Positions 25,702-35,053 of a stretch of DNA of 64,000 bases are shown here, piece after piece (within the stretch, counting starts at the first letter, position 1; every line of letters starts with the position of its first letter). The DNA is from Cystobacter fuscus (GTDB lineage: Bacteria; Myxococcota; Myxococcia; Myxococcales; Myxococcaceae). Location of the stretch: assembly GCF_002305875.1 (NCBI RefSeq), contig NZ_CP022098.1, forward strand, positions 7,688,001 to 7,752,000. Reading direction: 5' to 3'. Both the position numbers and the translations under genes were made by a program. The notes below the pieces were generated by a model. The model ran no database searches. It was given only the letters and a program-made list of their open reading frames with translations, and had not been told where the DNA came from.

Positions 25702-27723
25702 ATGGCGAATCCGTATGAAGGCATCGCGGCGCGGCTGAACTTCACCAAGCCTGGACGCTCGGCGCGCAAAGCCTGGCCGAAGCTGAAGCTCGAGGATGGG
25801 CAGTCCGTCGGGGAGCTCCTCGAAGCACTCAAGGAGCGGCCCGCGTTCCAGGTGGCCGCCTTGAGCGACTGGTTCGTGGAGCTGCAAGGCGTGGTGGCGG
25901 CGAGCGACATCGAGTCCATCGCCGCACAGGTGGCGGGCCTCGCCGCGGCCGCGGCGGCGAAAGGCGCGCACGCGGAGTGGGCCCGCTTCCCTCTCGAGGG
26001 CAATGCCATCCCGTGTCAGGTGTGGGACGGCAAGCGGAGGAAGTTCGTCGAGGCCGAGCCCGAGGCCTCGCACGTCCAGGCCGACTACCGCTTCATCCAG
26101 AAGGGGCTGCGCGAGGAGGCGAAGAAGCTCGCGTCCATGGCACCGAGAGCACCCGCTGAGCGGGGGCTCGAGTGCGGCTGCGGCTCGCCGGTCCAGCGTA
26201 CGGCCACGCGTTGCAATGCCTGCGGGCGAAGCTTCAAGGAGCCCCTCCGCACGGATGCGCTTCCCCGGAACTGGGAAGAGGCGATCTCCTCCGCGCGGAA
26301 GCGGCTCCATGCGTTGGGGCTCTATCCGGACCCGGAAGACAGCTTCGGGGGCTTCGCCGAGCTGTATCCCCAGAACGCGAAGCAGGCGCTGGGGACCCCC
26401 GGGATTCTCCGCGACGTGGGCATCACCCTGCTCTCCCCCGAGGAGTTCGAACGGCGCAAGGCGCTCTTCGCGGAGGCCTCGAGCTGGCCCCGGAAGTATC
26501 CGCTGGGCCGTGGTGAAGACCTTCGCGACTGGGTGGAGCATGCGATGGAGCGGGCACAAGACGCGGACCGCCCGACACTGGAGCGGCTCGTGGCCGAACG
26601 GGAAGACACCCTCAGGGCCCTGCGTGACGTGGAGCGCACCCAGCCCGGCTGGTTCACCGCGGCTGCCGCGGCGGGCGAGACACGTGTGGATCTCACGACC
26701 CTCGGCCCTCGGATGAACGTCCTGCTCGCGGTTGCGGGCAAGGCGCCAGTGGGGACCGAGGAGTGGGAACTCCGAGCCGTCCTCCGCACGGCACCCGAGC
26801 GCGTGCCCGCGAGCCGCAAGCGCACGCTGCTTGCTCGAGCCGAGAAGGAAGGGCTCGCCTCCAAGGCTGGGCTCGGCCGCTGGCTGGATGTTCTCCGACT
26901 GGTGGAGCGTCGAGGCCTCGCGGACGCCCTCTCTTCCCTCCTTCAGCGAGCGGCGGAGGTGGACGAGAAGAAGCCCGCTGCCGTGGAACTCGGCTGGCTC
27001 GCCCGGCAGGTGCTCGCGTGGAAGGAGGAGGGGCGGAAGTTGCAGTTGTGGCCACTCCCGGATGAGGAGCTCGAGCGCGCGCTGAAAGAGGTCGCGAAGA
27101 AGGGGCTTCCAGCGGGGCTCGCCCGCTTCCGCGAGGAGAAGGTGGCAGCGCCGAGGGGAATCGAGGGTCATGACGCCTGGGCGATCGATGTCCACCGGGT
27201 GAAGACGCCCAAGGTGCGCTGCCCGGAGTGCGGTGCGTCCATCGCTCCAAAAGCGGAGCTGCGCATCCCCACGCTGACCAAGACGCTCAGTGCTCGGACG
27301 GTCCGCATCTACGAGTGTGACGCATGTGCTCACGAGGAGCCCACGTCCGACAAGCTTCAGGTCCGCGTGGAAGCAGGCGCCCCCAGGGGGACGAGAGCGC
27401 CCACGCACTTCGTGGACTATCCGGATGTCCATGAGGCGCGGAAGCTCGTGAAGAAGGGCTTCGACGAGAAGCGTTACCGCCTGTTCCTCGAGCAGAACGG
27501 GTTGCTCGAGCCCCGGGCCGTGAAACTGGGTGGCTACGCTGGCCTCTACGAGGACCCGGAGCAACTCCAGCTCGGCGTGAGGTGCAAGCACCCCTCGGAG
27601 CTGCTCCACCTCTCGCCCCACGCGCTTGGACTTCAGCTTCCCGAGTCCCGGGTCGCGGTGGAGCTCTGCATGAAGCCCGGCTGCAAGCGACCGGGCGTGG
27701 CCGAAGAGGTCAGCACAGGCTGA
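25702..27723 (+). CDS. unrecognised 673-residue zinc-ribbon protein
   Basis: I do not recognise the family. The protein is soluble with no signal peptide, rich in Lys, Glu and Ala. It has an N-terminal helical region, a first metal-site candidate at 158-174 (CxC-x10-CxxC), a long helical middle (about 180-490), and a second zinc ribbon CxxC at 507/510 paired with CxxC at 539/542. A C-terminal segment, KLGGYAGLYEDPEQLQLGVRCKHPSELLHL, with more Cys, loosely recalls the DUF1963/YwqG tail. The ATG follows GGAGGGGCC. Codon use is like its neighbours. It might bind nucleic acid or sense metal; that is inference. Confidence 0.7.
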   Translation: MANPYEGIAARLNFTKPGRSARKAWPKLKLEDGQSVGELLEALKERPAFQVAALSDWFVELQGVVAASDIESIAAQVAGLAAAAAAKGAHAEWARFPLEGNAIPCQVWDGKRRKFVEAEPEASHVQADYRFIQKGLREEAKKLASMAPRAPAERGLECGCGSPVQRTATRCNACGRSFKEPLRTDALPRNWEEAISSARKRLHALGLYPDPEDSFGGFAELYPQNAKQALGTPGILRDVGITLLSPEEFERRKALFAEASSWPRKYPLGRGEDLRDWVEHAMERAQDADRPTLERLVAEREDTLRALRDVERTQPGWFTAAAAAGETRVDLTTLGPRMNVLLAVAGKAPVGTEEWELRAVLRTAPERVPASRKRTLLARAEKEGLASKAGLGRWLDVLRLVERRGLADALSSLLQRAAEVDEKKPAAVELGWLARQVLAWKEEGRKLQLWPLPDEELERALKEVAKKGLPAGLARFREEKVAAPRGIEGHDAWAIDVHRVKTPKVRCPECGASIAPKAELRIPTLTKTLSARTVRIYECDACAHEEPTSDKLQVRVEAGAPRGTRAPTHFVDYPDVHEARKLVKKGFDEKRYRLFLEQNGLLEPRAVKLGGYAGLYEDPEQLQLGVRCKHPSELLHLSPHALGLQLPESRVAVELCMKPGCKRPGVAEEVSTG

Positions 27724-27950
27724 CGCCTGGATATCCTCTCCTGGTGGATGGGGCCTGCCCGCTCATAAGCCCTTTGGGGTGTCCACCGCCATGACGCAGG
27801 CGGAGGGGCCTCCATCCAGCGGTTTGGGACAAGCGGACCGTGCCCCGGCCCCGATTTGCGGGTTTTCGAGCTTGAACAGTCGAGCCTGTAACTGTAATCA
27901 TCGGACCTCGAACCATGGCACCGCATCGGGTCCCGGGGGAGGAATTTACA

Positions 27951-29327
27951 ATGCAGGAGCAGAAAGCACCCGCCAACGTGCACGAGCGATTGGCACAGGG
28001 CATCAACACCTATGTTCTGCCCAATTACGTGTACGGCTACCCGTCGAAGCGCACGTATCGTCGCTTCGAGCGACCCATTCCCATCAAGGAGGTTTGGGCG
28101 GACGAGCCGCGGGAGGGTGAGGTCAACATCTATATACACATCCCCTTCTGCCGCTACCGGTGCACCTACTGCACGCTCTTCCTGACCACCCGGCATGATC
28201 CCACGATGATCGACCGGTACATCGACAAGGTGTGTCAGCAGCTCGCGATGTATGGCGGGCTCGCCGGCGGGCGGCAGGTGAGCTCCATCTACTTTGGGGG
28301 TGGCACACCGACGATGCTGACGCAGGACCAGTTCGAGCGGATTTTCTCGACCGTGCGTCGGCACTTCCCCAAGGTGGCGGACAATGCGGAGATCAGCGTC
28401 GAGGGCGCCCCGGACAGCATGACGCCCGAGACCCTGGATTGCCTGAAGGCCGCCGGGGTGAATCGCATCAGCATGGGCTTGCAGAGCATGCATCCGCGGG
28501 AACTGGCGCACTCCGGTCGGCCGTACCCCGTGGAGACCGCGGTCGAGGCCATCCGCAACATCAGGGCCCGGTTCGATCACATGAACCTCGACCTCATCTA
28601 TGGCCTGACCGGTCAGACGCGGGAGACCTGGAAGCAGAGCTTGGATCAGGTTCTCGAGTTCAGGCCGACCACGCTCTCCCTGTATCCGGTCGTGGCCCGG
28701 CCGCTGACCCACATCAAGAAGCAACTGGACCAGAGCGATGAGTCGTTCTTCACCGACGAGATGAAGTACGACATCTACGACGAGAACGTGGCGAAGCTGC
28801 GCGATCTTGGCTACCGCCAGGAGTCGTTCACCCGCTTCACGCTCTTGGGCGAGCGGCAGGAGGCGTACCTGCAGGAGAGCTTGGACTTCAAGGGCGTACC
28901 GCTGATCGGCATCGGTACGGGCGCTCGCAGCTACGTGGGCCGCTACCACTACAGCACCGACTATGCCGTGGGCCGCGCCGAGACCAACCAGATCATCGAG
29001 GAGTTCATCAAGACCGACTTCGGCGATGGCTTCGCCATCGAGCAGGGCAACATCCTGGATGAAGAGGAGCAACGGCGACGCTTCGTGGTGTTGAACCTCA
29101 CGCTCAGCAACCTGAGCATGCCCGCCTACGAGCAGCGCTTCGGCCGTCCGCTGCGCCAGGACTTCCCGGACGAGCTGGGGGCGATGGAGAAGTTGGGCTG
29201 CATCCGTGTCTCCAGCGCCGGGACCATCAGCCTGACCGATCTGGGTTTCAAGTTCAGCAGCCTGTTGGCCAGCCTGTTCTTCTCCGAGCGCATGCTGCGC
29301 ATGGAGCGCGAGTACCAGGCCAAGTAG
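27951..29327 (+). CDS. HemN/HemW-like radical SAM enzyme
   Basis: The 458-residue enzyme starts at ATG 27951 after an excellent GGGGGAGGA site. The 4Fe-4S cysteine motif IPFCRYRCTYC gives Cys67, Cys71 and Cys74. SAM-binding features YFGGGTPTML, the SVEG strand and GVNRISMGLQS follow, and DLIYGLTGQTRETW is typical of the coproporphyrinogen-oxidase-like group. A C-terminal HemN_C-type helical domain is present. Members of this group include HemW haem chaperones, HemN, and natural-product C-methylases/cyclopropanases. It converges with the MFS gene and lies near a methyltransferase; see findings. Confidence 0.87.
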   Translation: MQEQKAPANVHERLAQGINTYVLPNYVYGYPSKRTYRRFERPIPIKEVWADEPREGEVNIYIHIPFCRYRCTYCTLFLTTRHDPTMIDRYIDKVCQQLAMYGGLAGGRQVSSIYFGGGTPTMLTQDQFERIFSTVRRHFPKVADNAEISVEGAPDSMTPETLDCLKAAGVNRISMGLQSMHPRELAHSGRPYPVETAVEAIRNIRARFDHMNLDLIYGLTGQTRETWKQSLDQVLEFRPTTLSLYPVVARPLTHIKKQLDQSDESFFTDEMKYDIYDENVAKLRDLGYRQESFTRFTLLGERQEAYLQESLDFKGVPLIGIGTGARSYVGRYHYSTDYAVGRAETNQIIEEFIKTDFGDGFAIEQGNILDEEEQRRRFVVLNLTLSNLSMPAYEQRFGRPLRQDFPDELGAMEKLGCIRVSSAGTISLTDLGFKFSSLLASLFFSERMLRMEREYQAK

Positions 29328-29402
29328 GACGTGGCATTCGTGCCCGGGTTCCGGGGGCGCTCGGAGGCAGTCCGAGTCGCCGCCCGGAGCCGGGGTTCCC
29401 GC

Positions 29403-30665
29403 CTAGCCTGGTTCCAATCTCTGGGCGGCCATGTCGCGCGAGGCCCGGGAGTTGAGGATGACGAAGCCGGTAACGGCCAGCACCAGCGAGCCCAGGCCAA
29501 AGACAGCCCCGGTGATCCGGGGCTCATTGTAGAACGAGAGCCAGATTCCGAAGACGAAGGTGCACAGCTGCGTGGCGAACTCCACGAAGGTGCTGCGCGC
29601 CGCGAACACCTTACCCAGCAGCTCATGGGGTGTGTACGCCTGGATCAGCGTCGTGTCGTAGGGCGTCAGCAGTCCGCCAATGGTCCGCATCAACAGGATC
29701 AAGGCAGCACCCGTCCAGAGCTCTCCAGCGAACAAGAACCCGAAGAACACCAGCACCTGGGCGATCTTCCCCCAGGAGAAGAGGCGGATGGCACGCACCT
29801 CGTCATGCACGAGGAAGCGCAGCACCAGCAGTCCGCCCACCACCGAGCCGAAGCCCTGTGCTCCATACATCACGCCAATGCCAGAGGAGCCGCCCTTGAG
29901 CACCCCGGCGCCGTAGACGGTGAGCAGCACGTAGTAGGCTCCACCCAGCAGGGACCAGGCAACCCCCGTGATGAAGACGCCCAGGACGATCGGGTTGGAC
30001 AGCACATACCTGTACCCCGCGAGCAGATCTTCCCGCGACCAGCGGCGGGAGTGGGCCTGGGCCGGGGCATTCAGGACAATCCGCGAGATGAGCAGCGCGG
30101 ACAGCGCAAACGACGCGGAGTTCAGCCAGAACGCGCCGTTCTGACCGATGAGGCCCGAGATGATCGGCCCCAGGGCCGCGCCCACCGAGGCCATCATGCC
30201 TCGCGCCACGTTCATCAGGACATTGGCGATGGGGAGCTGCGGCTTGTCCACGACGCTCGGCATGATGGCGTTGCGCGCCGTGGAGAAGGCAGTCTCGAAG
30301 AGAGACATCAATGCCAGCAATGGGTAGATGGACCACACCCAGTCGACCGTGAGGATGAATGTGGCGGCGAGCAGGACTCGGGCGACGTCACTGATGATCA
30401 TCACCCGGCGGCAATCGCTCCGATCCACCAACGCCCCGATGAACGGCCCGAGCAACAGGGCAGGCAAGGCGCTGGAGACCAGGGTGAGCCCCACGTAGGC
30501 GCTCGAGCCGGTCTTCAGGTAGACAATGGCCAGGAGTGAGAACTGGTTGAACCAGTCACCCAGTACACTGAGCGTGTGCGCAATGAACAGGTTGCGGTAG
30601 TTGCGATTACTACCGAGAAGCGACGAGGCGGAGTGCGAGGGCTGCATGGCCCCACGTATCATCAT
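29403..30665 (-). CDS. MFS transporter, MFS_3 / macrolide-efflux-like
   Basis: The 420-residue protein has 10-12 hydrophobic helices and features of the MFS_3/MefA-like exporter group: NYRNLFIAHTLSVLGDWFNQFSLLAIVY at the N-terminus, GPFIGALVDRSDCRRVMI (motif A) and FSTARNAIMPSVV. Starts at 30665, 30662 and 30647 are possible, with only weak ribosome sites; the longest ATG is given. It is predicted to export a small hydrophobic compound. A hairpin separates it from the upstream methyltransferase gene on the same strand, so co-transcription is uncertain. Confidence 0.83.
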   Translation of the reverse strand: MMIRGAMQPSHSASSLLGSNRNYRNLFIAHTLSVLGDWFNQFSLLAIVYLKTGSSAYVGLTLVSSALPALLLGPFIGALVDRSDCRRVMIISDVARVLLAATFILTVDWVWSIYPLLALMSLFETAFSTARNAIMPSVVDKPQLPIANVLMNVARGMMASVGAALGPIISGLIGQNGAFWLNSASFALSALLISRIVLNAPAQAHSRRWSREDLLAGYRYVLSNPIVLGVFITGVAWSLLGGAYYVLLTVYGAGVLKGGSSGIGVMYGAQGFGSVVGGLLVLRFLVHDEVRAIRLFSWGKIAQVLVFFGFLFAGELWTGAALILLMRTIGGLLTPYDTTLIQAYTPHELLGKVFAARSTFVEFATQLCTFVFGIWLSFYNEPRITGAVFGLGSLVLAVTGFVILNSRASRDMAAQRLEPG

Positions 30666-30751
30666 CTTCCCCGGGATGCAATGAGTGGCCCGTCGCGTGG
30701 TGCGGGGTCGGCCCCGCCCAGGAGTCCGGGCCCCTCCTCCCCGGGGAAACG

Positions 30752-30775
30752 GCCCCGGAGCCTCCGCCGGGGCCC
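30752..30775 (-). terminator. perfect 8-base-pair GC hairpin after the methyltransferase gene
   Basis: GGCCCCGG and CCGGGGCC flank an eight-base loop, 12 bases beyond the methyltransferase stop. It may end or attenuate transcription before the MFS gene. Confidence 0.45.
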
Positions 30776-30786
30776 GCCCCGCGGGC

Positions 30787-31734
30787 TCAGTAATGGATGC
30801 GCATGGGCTCCGACAAATAGTCGTTGCGTGACCGCATCCGCCCATCAACGATCTCGAGCATGGTCCTTCCGAAGAAGTAGAAGCGGAGCACGTATCCGCT
30901 CGTCGACTCCCGGGTGAAGACGCCGTACTGCAGACCTTCCGCGACGAAGGTTTCCACCGCATCCGGCTCGCCGCACAGGCCAAGTACCTTCTCGAGACTC
31001 ATGCCCACTTCCAGCTTGGAGAGGATCTCCTCGGGCAGCTGTTTGTCCTTGATGGGAACGAGCTGGACCCTGGCGGGGGGCGCGGAGGGATTGCCCGGCT
31101 TGCGCGCCACCAGCTTGTCCATGGGATAGGGGTGGGTTGGCACCCCGGGGTGGCGCTCCCACTTGACATAGCGGTCGTACCGGACGATCTCCCAGTCCGA
31201 GTAGAAGTGCTTGAGTTCCAGGGGGCCCACCGAATGGGGGAACCCGCTCTTCCTGAACTCCTCCGCCTCCGGGTACTCGGGGGTGAAGTACTTGGCGGAA
31301 CTCATGTTGAACCCACCGGGCCGGGTCTTTTCCCTCGCACGCGTGAGCAGCGTCTGCCAGTCCTCCCGCTTCATCCACGCGGGCAGCCCATGTGCCAGGA
31401 TGGCGTCGTACTCTTCGGTGAACTCCAGCTCCATCAGATCCGCGACGATTGTCTTGACAGTGACGCCCGCACGCTCGCTCATGTCATTGAGCTTGGCGAT
31501 GGCGTTCTTTGACAAATCCACCGCGGTGACCTTGAAGCCCTGGGTGGCGAGGTAGAGGGAGTTGCGCCCCTCTCCACAGCCCAGGTCGAGCACGTTGGCC
31601 CCCGGCTGAAGAGCGGCCGCCATCTCGATCACTTCAGAGCTGGGCCCTCCCATGGTGGAGACGTTGGGATTGCCGTACCCGACCTCCCAATATCGCTCCC
31701 CCTCAGCGGAAGTCTTCTCACGATGGTCTGACAT
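30787..31734 (-). CDS. SAM-dependent methyltransferase with C-terminal extension
   Basis: The 315-residue protein has a class I methyltransferase domain: motif I VLDLGCGEGRNSLYLA at about 48-63, acidic TAVDLSKNAIAKL, and VADLMELEFTEEYDAIL. It is closest to the TehB/UbiE-like group. After residue 205 comes an extra domain of about 110 residues (VGMSLEKVLGLCGEPDAVETF), which looks like a small SmpA/BamE-type fold, an unusual partner. Sequence upstream is AT-rich and probably carries the promoter. The substrate is unknown; neighbours suggest involvement with the radical SAM/MFS genes. Confidence 0.75.
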   Translation of the reverse strand: MSDHREKTSAEGERYWEVGYGNPNVSTMGGPSSEVIEMAAALQPGANVLDLGCGEGRNSLYLATQGFKVTAVDLSKNAIAKLNDMSERAGVTVKTIVADLMELEFTEEYDAILAHGLPAWMKREDWQTLLTRAREKTRPGGFNMSSAKYFTPEYPEAEEFRKSGFPHSVGPLELKHFYSDWEIVRYDRYVKWERHPGVPTHPYPMDKLVARKPGNPSAPPARVQLVPIKDKQLPEEILSKLEVGMSLEKVLGLCGEPDAVETFVAEGLQYGVFTRESTSGYVLRFYFFGRTMLEIVDGRMRSRNDYLSEPMRIHY

Positions 31735-31909
31735 TTAACGGTGGCTCCTGAAAAAAGGACGGGCAGTGTATCGTTTCCGCTCTGGCTCGGAAAGCTCTCC
31801 AAGCCCACCAGCGCAACGCGATCATCGGAGCCCTGGCGTCAAGCGCCCGCGCGCCAGTGTTGGATTTTGAACACTCGCGGCCTCGTGAACACCTGTCAAT
31901 TTAAATTTT

Positions 31910-31939
31910 TTCACGTCGGATATCTATTTTATTTATAAT
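31910..31939 (+). promoter_or_regulatory. promoter of the IMP dehydrogenase gene
   Basis: A perfect TATAAT at 31934-31939 lies 18 bases after TTCACG (31910-31915) in the most AT-rich patch of the window. Transcription would begin near 31946, leaving a 120-base leader. Confidence 0.5.
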
Positions 31940-31945
31940 GGTATT

Positions 31946-32066
31946 CTTGGTGTCCTTGGACGAGTCAGTCGGCATCCTCTAAAAGGCCGGCCGTGAATCC
32001 TCGACTCACCACCTGTGGTGGGTGATCTGTCGGAATGTTGAACCCTACTTTTCGGAGGTGAATTCG
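31946..32066 (+). promoter_or_regulatory. structured leader of IMP dehydrogenase mRNA
   Basis: The predicted 120-base leader contains the dyad GGCCGGCC (31985-31992), a stem CACCAC-CT-GTGGTG (32007-32020), and the segment ATCCTCTAAAA near 31975. That segment can pair with TTTTCGGAGGT covering the ribosome site (32050-32059). This could allow switching between occluded and open translation. No known riboswitch consensus was recognised. Confidence 0.3.
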
Positions 32067-33530
32067 GTGGACTTCGACCAGAAGTTCGGTCCAGAGGCTT
32101 TGACATTCGACGACGTTCTCTTGTTGCCCGCGAAGTCGGATGTGCTGCCGCGCGATTGCGATGTGAGCACGCTGCTGACCCGGGAGATCCGCCTGAGCAT
32201 CCCGCTCGTCTCCTCGCCGATGGACACCGTTACCGAGGCCCGGATGGCGATCACCCTGGCGCGTGAAGGTGGCATTGGAGTCCTGCACAAGTCAATGGAT
32301 GTGGGGCGGCAAGCCCAACTGGTCAACCAGGTCAAGCGTTCCGAGAACGGCGTCATCCGGGATCCCATCTCGTGCAATCCGGAAGATGCCATCCGCAAGG
32401 CGCAGGAGCTGATGGGCCAGTACCACATCTCCGGTGTGCCCGTGGTGGATCGCACCGGGTTGCTGGTGGGCATCATCACGAACCGGGACGTCCGGTTCGA
32501 GGAGAACTGGGATCAGCCGATCTCCGCCGTCATGACGAAGGAGCATCTCGTCACGGCCCCCGAGGGAACGACCCTGGAGCAGGCCAAGGACATCCTGCGC
32601 AAGCACAAGGTGGAAAAGCTGCCCTTGGTGGATTCGCGCGGCATGCTCAAGGGGCTGATCACCATCAAGGACATCGAGAAGGTCCGCAAGTATCCGAATG
32701 CGGCCAAGGACGCCCGGGGCCGTTTGCTGGTGGCGGCCGCCGTCGGAGCGACGCCCCAGTACATGGAGCGGGTGGACGCGCTGGTGGAGGCCGGGGTGGA
32801 CGTGGTGGTCGTGGACAGCGCCCACGGTCAGGCTCAGGGCGTGCTGTCGACGGTGTCTGGCATCAAGCACAGACATCCCAAGCTGCAGGTGATTGGCGGC
32901 AATGTGTCAACCTATGACGGGGCACGAGACATGTGCGAGGCGGGCGCGGACGCGATCCGAGTCGGCATGGGCCCTGGATCGATTTGCACCACCCGCATGG
33001 TGGCGGGCATCGGCGTGCCCCAGATCACGGCCGTCTATGAGAGCACCCGCGCCGCCAGCCAGTATGGCGTGCCGGTGATCGCCGACGGTGGCGTGCGGTA
33101 CAGCGGAGACATCGTCAAGGCCCTGGCGGCGGGCGCCCATGTGGTGATGATGGGCTCGGTCTTCGCCGGAACGGATGAATCGCCAGGCGACACGGAGATC
33201 TACCAGGGCCGCTCCTTCAAGGTGTACCGGGCGATGGGCTCCCTGGGCGCCATGCGGGATGGTTCTCCGGATCGCTACTTCCAGGAGAAGGGCCCCAAGC
33301 TGGTACCCGAGGGCATTGAAGGCCGCGTGCCGTCCCGCGGCCCTGTCTCGGACACCATCTTCCAGCTCGTGGGCGGTCTGCGCGCTGGCATGGGTTACTG
33401 CGGCACCCGCAACATCGAGGAGTTGCGCAAGAACGGGCGTTTCATCCGCATCACGAGCTCCGGCGTGCGCGAGAGTCACCCGCACGACGTGCAGATCACC
33501 AAGGAAGCCCCGAACTACACCCCGCTGTAG
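32067..33530 (+). CDS. guaB: inosine-5'-monophosphate dehydrogenase
   Basis: The 487-residue enzyme starts at GTG 32067, eight bases after GGAGG; an in-frame GTG at 32058 would overlap that site. It has the TIM barrel with inserted tandem CBS domains (about 95-205), [14 protein letters not shown], active-site loop [13 protein letters not shown] with Cys307, GSLGAM, and the mobile flap [18 protein letters not shown] with the catalytic Arg-Tyr pair. It ends [13 protein letters not shown]. It oxidises IMP to XMP, the first committed step of guanine nucleotide synthesis. No guaA follows. A guanine deaminase gene converges on it 64 bases away. Confidence 0.95.
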   Translation: MDFDQKFGPEALTFDDVLLLPAKSDVLPRDCDVSTLLTREIRLSIPLVSSPMDTVTEARMAITLAREGGIGVLHKSMDVGRQAQLVNQVKRSENGVIRDPISCNPEDAIRKAQELMGQYHISGVPVVDRTGLLVGIITNRDVRFEENWDQPISAVMTKEHLVTAPEGTTLEQAKDILRKHKVEKLPLVDSRGMLKGLITIKDIEKVRKYPNAAKDARGRLLVAAAVGATPQYMERVDALVEAGVDVVVVDSAHGQAQGVLSTVSGIKHRHPKLQVIGGNVSTYDGARDMCEAGADAIRVGMGPGSICTTRMVAGIGVPQITAVYESTRAASQYGVPVIADGGVRYSGDIVKALAAGAHVVMMGSVFAGTDESPGDTEIYQGRSFKVYRAMGSLGAMRDGSPDRYFQEKGPKLVPEGIEGRVPSRGPVSDTIFQLVGGLRAGMGYCGTRNIEELRKNGRFIRITSSGVRESHPHDVQITKEAPNYTPL

Positions 33531-33594
33531 GTCACGCGGAGTGTACCCGCCCACGCGGGAAATGGAGACAGGCCGGTCGCTGTCTCCTCCCCTG

Positions 33595-34857
33595 CTAGTC
33601 ATTGCTCCGATGGGTCGGCGTCAATCGTTGGCCCCGGACGTAGGTGGCGCGCACGGGACCTGCGTCATGTTGGAACAACAACGCGTCGAACAGCCCCTCT
33701 GGCCCTACGTGCGCGGGGACGTTCAGCGCCACCAGGTCCGCCTCGTAGCCAGGTGCGATCCGCCCCACCTGTCCACCCAGCCCCAGCGCGAGCGCTCCTC
33801 CGGTGGTGGCGCGCCACAGCAGTTCCTCCGGTGACACCGGTGCCTGGAGGACGAGCGCCGCGTCATATGCGCTCGCGGCCACCCGACGCATCGAGAAGGT
33901 CCGCCCGGCCCCCATGTCCGTGGCCAGACCCACCCGGATACCCCGGCGGGTCGCCTGTCGCAACGGCATGCATCCGCTGTTCAGGAAGAAGTTGCTGTCC
34001 GGGCAGTGCGCGACGACGGCGTCGTGGCGCGCGATTCGCTCCCACTCTCCTTCCGACAGCCACACGCAATGGGCGAACAGGGAGTGATTGCCCACCAAGC
34101 CGTGGTCCTCGTACACGCCCAGGTAGTCGCGCGAGGAGGGAAAGGCCGCCGCCGTGGCGTGCACCTCGTCCCGGTTCTCCGCCAGGTGGGTCTGAATCCA
34201 CAGGCCGTGACGTTCGGCCAGCCGGGCGGCCCCCCGCAGCAACTCCGGGGTACAGCTCAGCCCGAATCGGGGCGTCACGCAAAAACGGAGCCGGTTCTTG
34301 TCGTGGCCGTGCCAGCGGTCGATCAGGACGGAGCAGGCGTCCAGGGCGGAGGCCGGTTCGTGGAGCAGCATCGCCGGAGCGGACCTGTCCATCAGGGTCA
34401 TTCCGGCGAGGGCTCGCAGGCCGCGCCGATCCAGCTCGGCGAACAGCGCATCCGTGGCGTCGAAGTGGCTGGAACTGAAGATGGCGGCGCAGGTGGTGCC
34501 CTGGGCGATGAGGGCATCACAGAACTCTCTGGCCACCTGCTCGGCGTAGGCCCGCTCACCAAAGCGAGCCTCCTCTGGAAACACCGACCGCTCCAGCCAC
34601 TGCAGCAATGGGCCACTGGCGCTGCCGAGCATCCGCGTTTGAGGAAAATGGATGTGTGTATCGATGAAGCTGGGCAGGAGAACAGCCCCGGGGTGCGTTT
34701 CCGGGATGCGGCAGTCGCTGGGGGCGGCCCGCACCGACTGGATGAGTCCATGCGCATCCAGTTCAATCAACGCATCTGGAACCAGCTCGAAGCGTGCATT
34801 GGTTTGCTCGGGACACAGAAGACGGCCGCGCAGGGTGCGAAGTGTGGGTTCAGACAA
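33595..34857 (-). CDS. guanine deaminase-type amidohydrolase
   Basis: The 420-residue protein is a metal-dependent amidohydrolase of the guanine deaminase/chlorohydrolase group. LLPSFIDTHIHFPQTRMLG holds the first two metal His residues. TPRFGLSCTPELLRG and QTHLAENRDEV contribute later ligands. HCVWLSEGEWERI, HCPDSNFFLNSG and GLATDMGAG (metal Asp) complete the site. The DTHIHFPQ sequence is the guanine deaminase form. It converts guanine to xanthine, so with GuaB it touches the guanine pool from the opposite side. Confidence 0.85.
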   Translation of the reverse strand: MSEPTLRTLRGRLLCPEQTNARFELVPDALIELDAHGLIQSVRAAPSDCRIPETHPGAVLLPSFIDTHIHFPQTRMLGSASGPLLQWLERSVFPEEARFGERAYAEQVAREFCDALIAQGTTCAAIFSSSHFDATDALFAELDRRGLRALAGMTLMDRSAPAMLLHEPASALDACSVLIDRWHGHDKNRLRFCVTPRFGLSCTPELLRGAARLAERHGLWIQTHLAENRDEVHATAAAFPSSRDYLGVYEDHGLVGNHSLFAHCVWLSEGEWERIARHDAVVAHCPDSNFFLNSGCMPLRQATRRGIRVGLATDMGAGRTFSMRRVAASAYDAALVLQAPVSPEELLWRATTGGALALGLGGQVGRIAPGYEADLVALNVPAHVGPEGLFDALLFQHDAGPVRATYVRGQRLTPTHRSND

Positions 34858-35053
34858 GAGAGTGACTCCTGGATGGTGGCTCGGCGTTCATTATGCTCCA
34901 GAACGACGGGCTCCAAGCAGGGATCAGCATGCGGCTGTGCATTTGCGTGAGGGCTGGCTACCTCGCCGCGAGATTGATCTCGAGACACACGCCCTACCGG
35001 AAGACTGGCAACCTGGTGCTCTCCGCCAAGGGCATGTTGTACATCGGACTGGA

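Noticed and set aside
29330-29402. terminator between radical SAM and MFS genes
   Set aside because: Only a six-pair dyad (CTCGGA/TCCGAG) and imperfect GC pairing; too weak to list as a feature.
34858-35053. possible coding fragment on the plus strand (LETHALPEDW in one frame, KTGNLVLSAKGM in the next)
   Set aside because: Suggestive of a frameshifted relic, but too short and without a recognised family; not listed as a gene.
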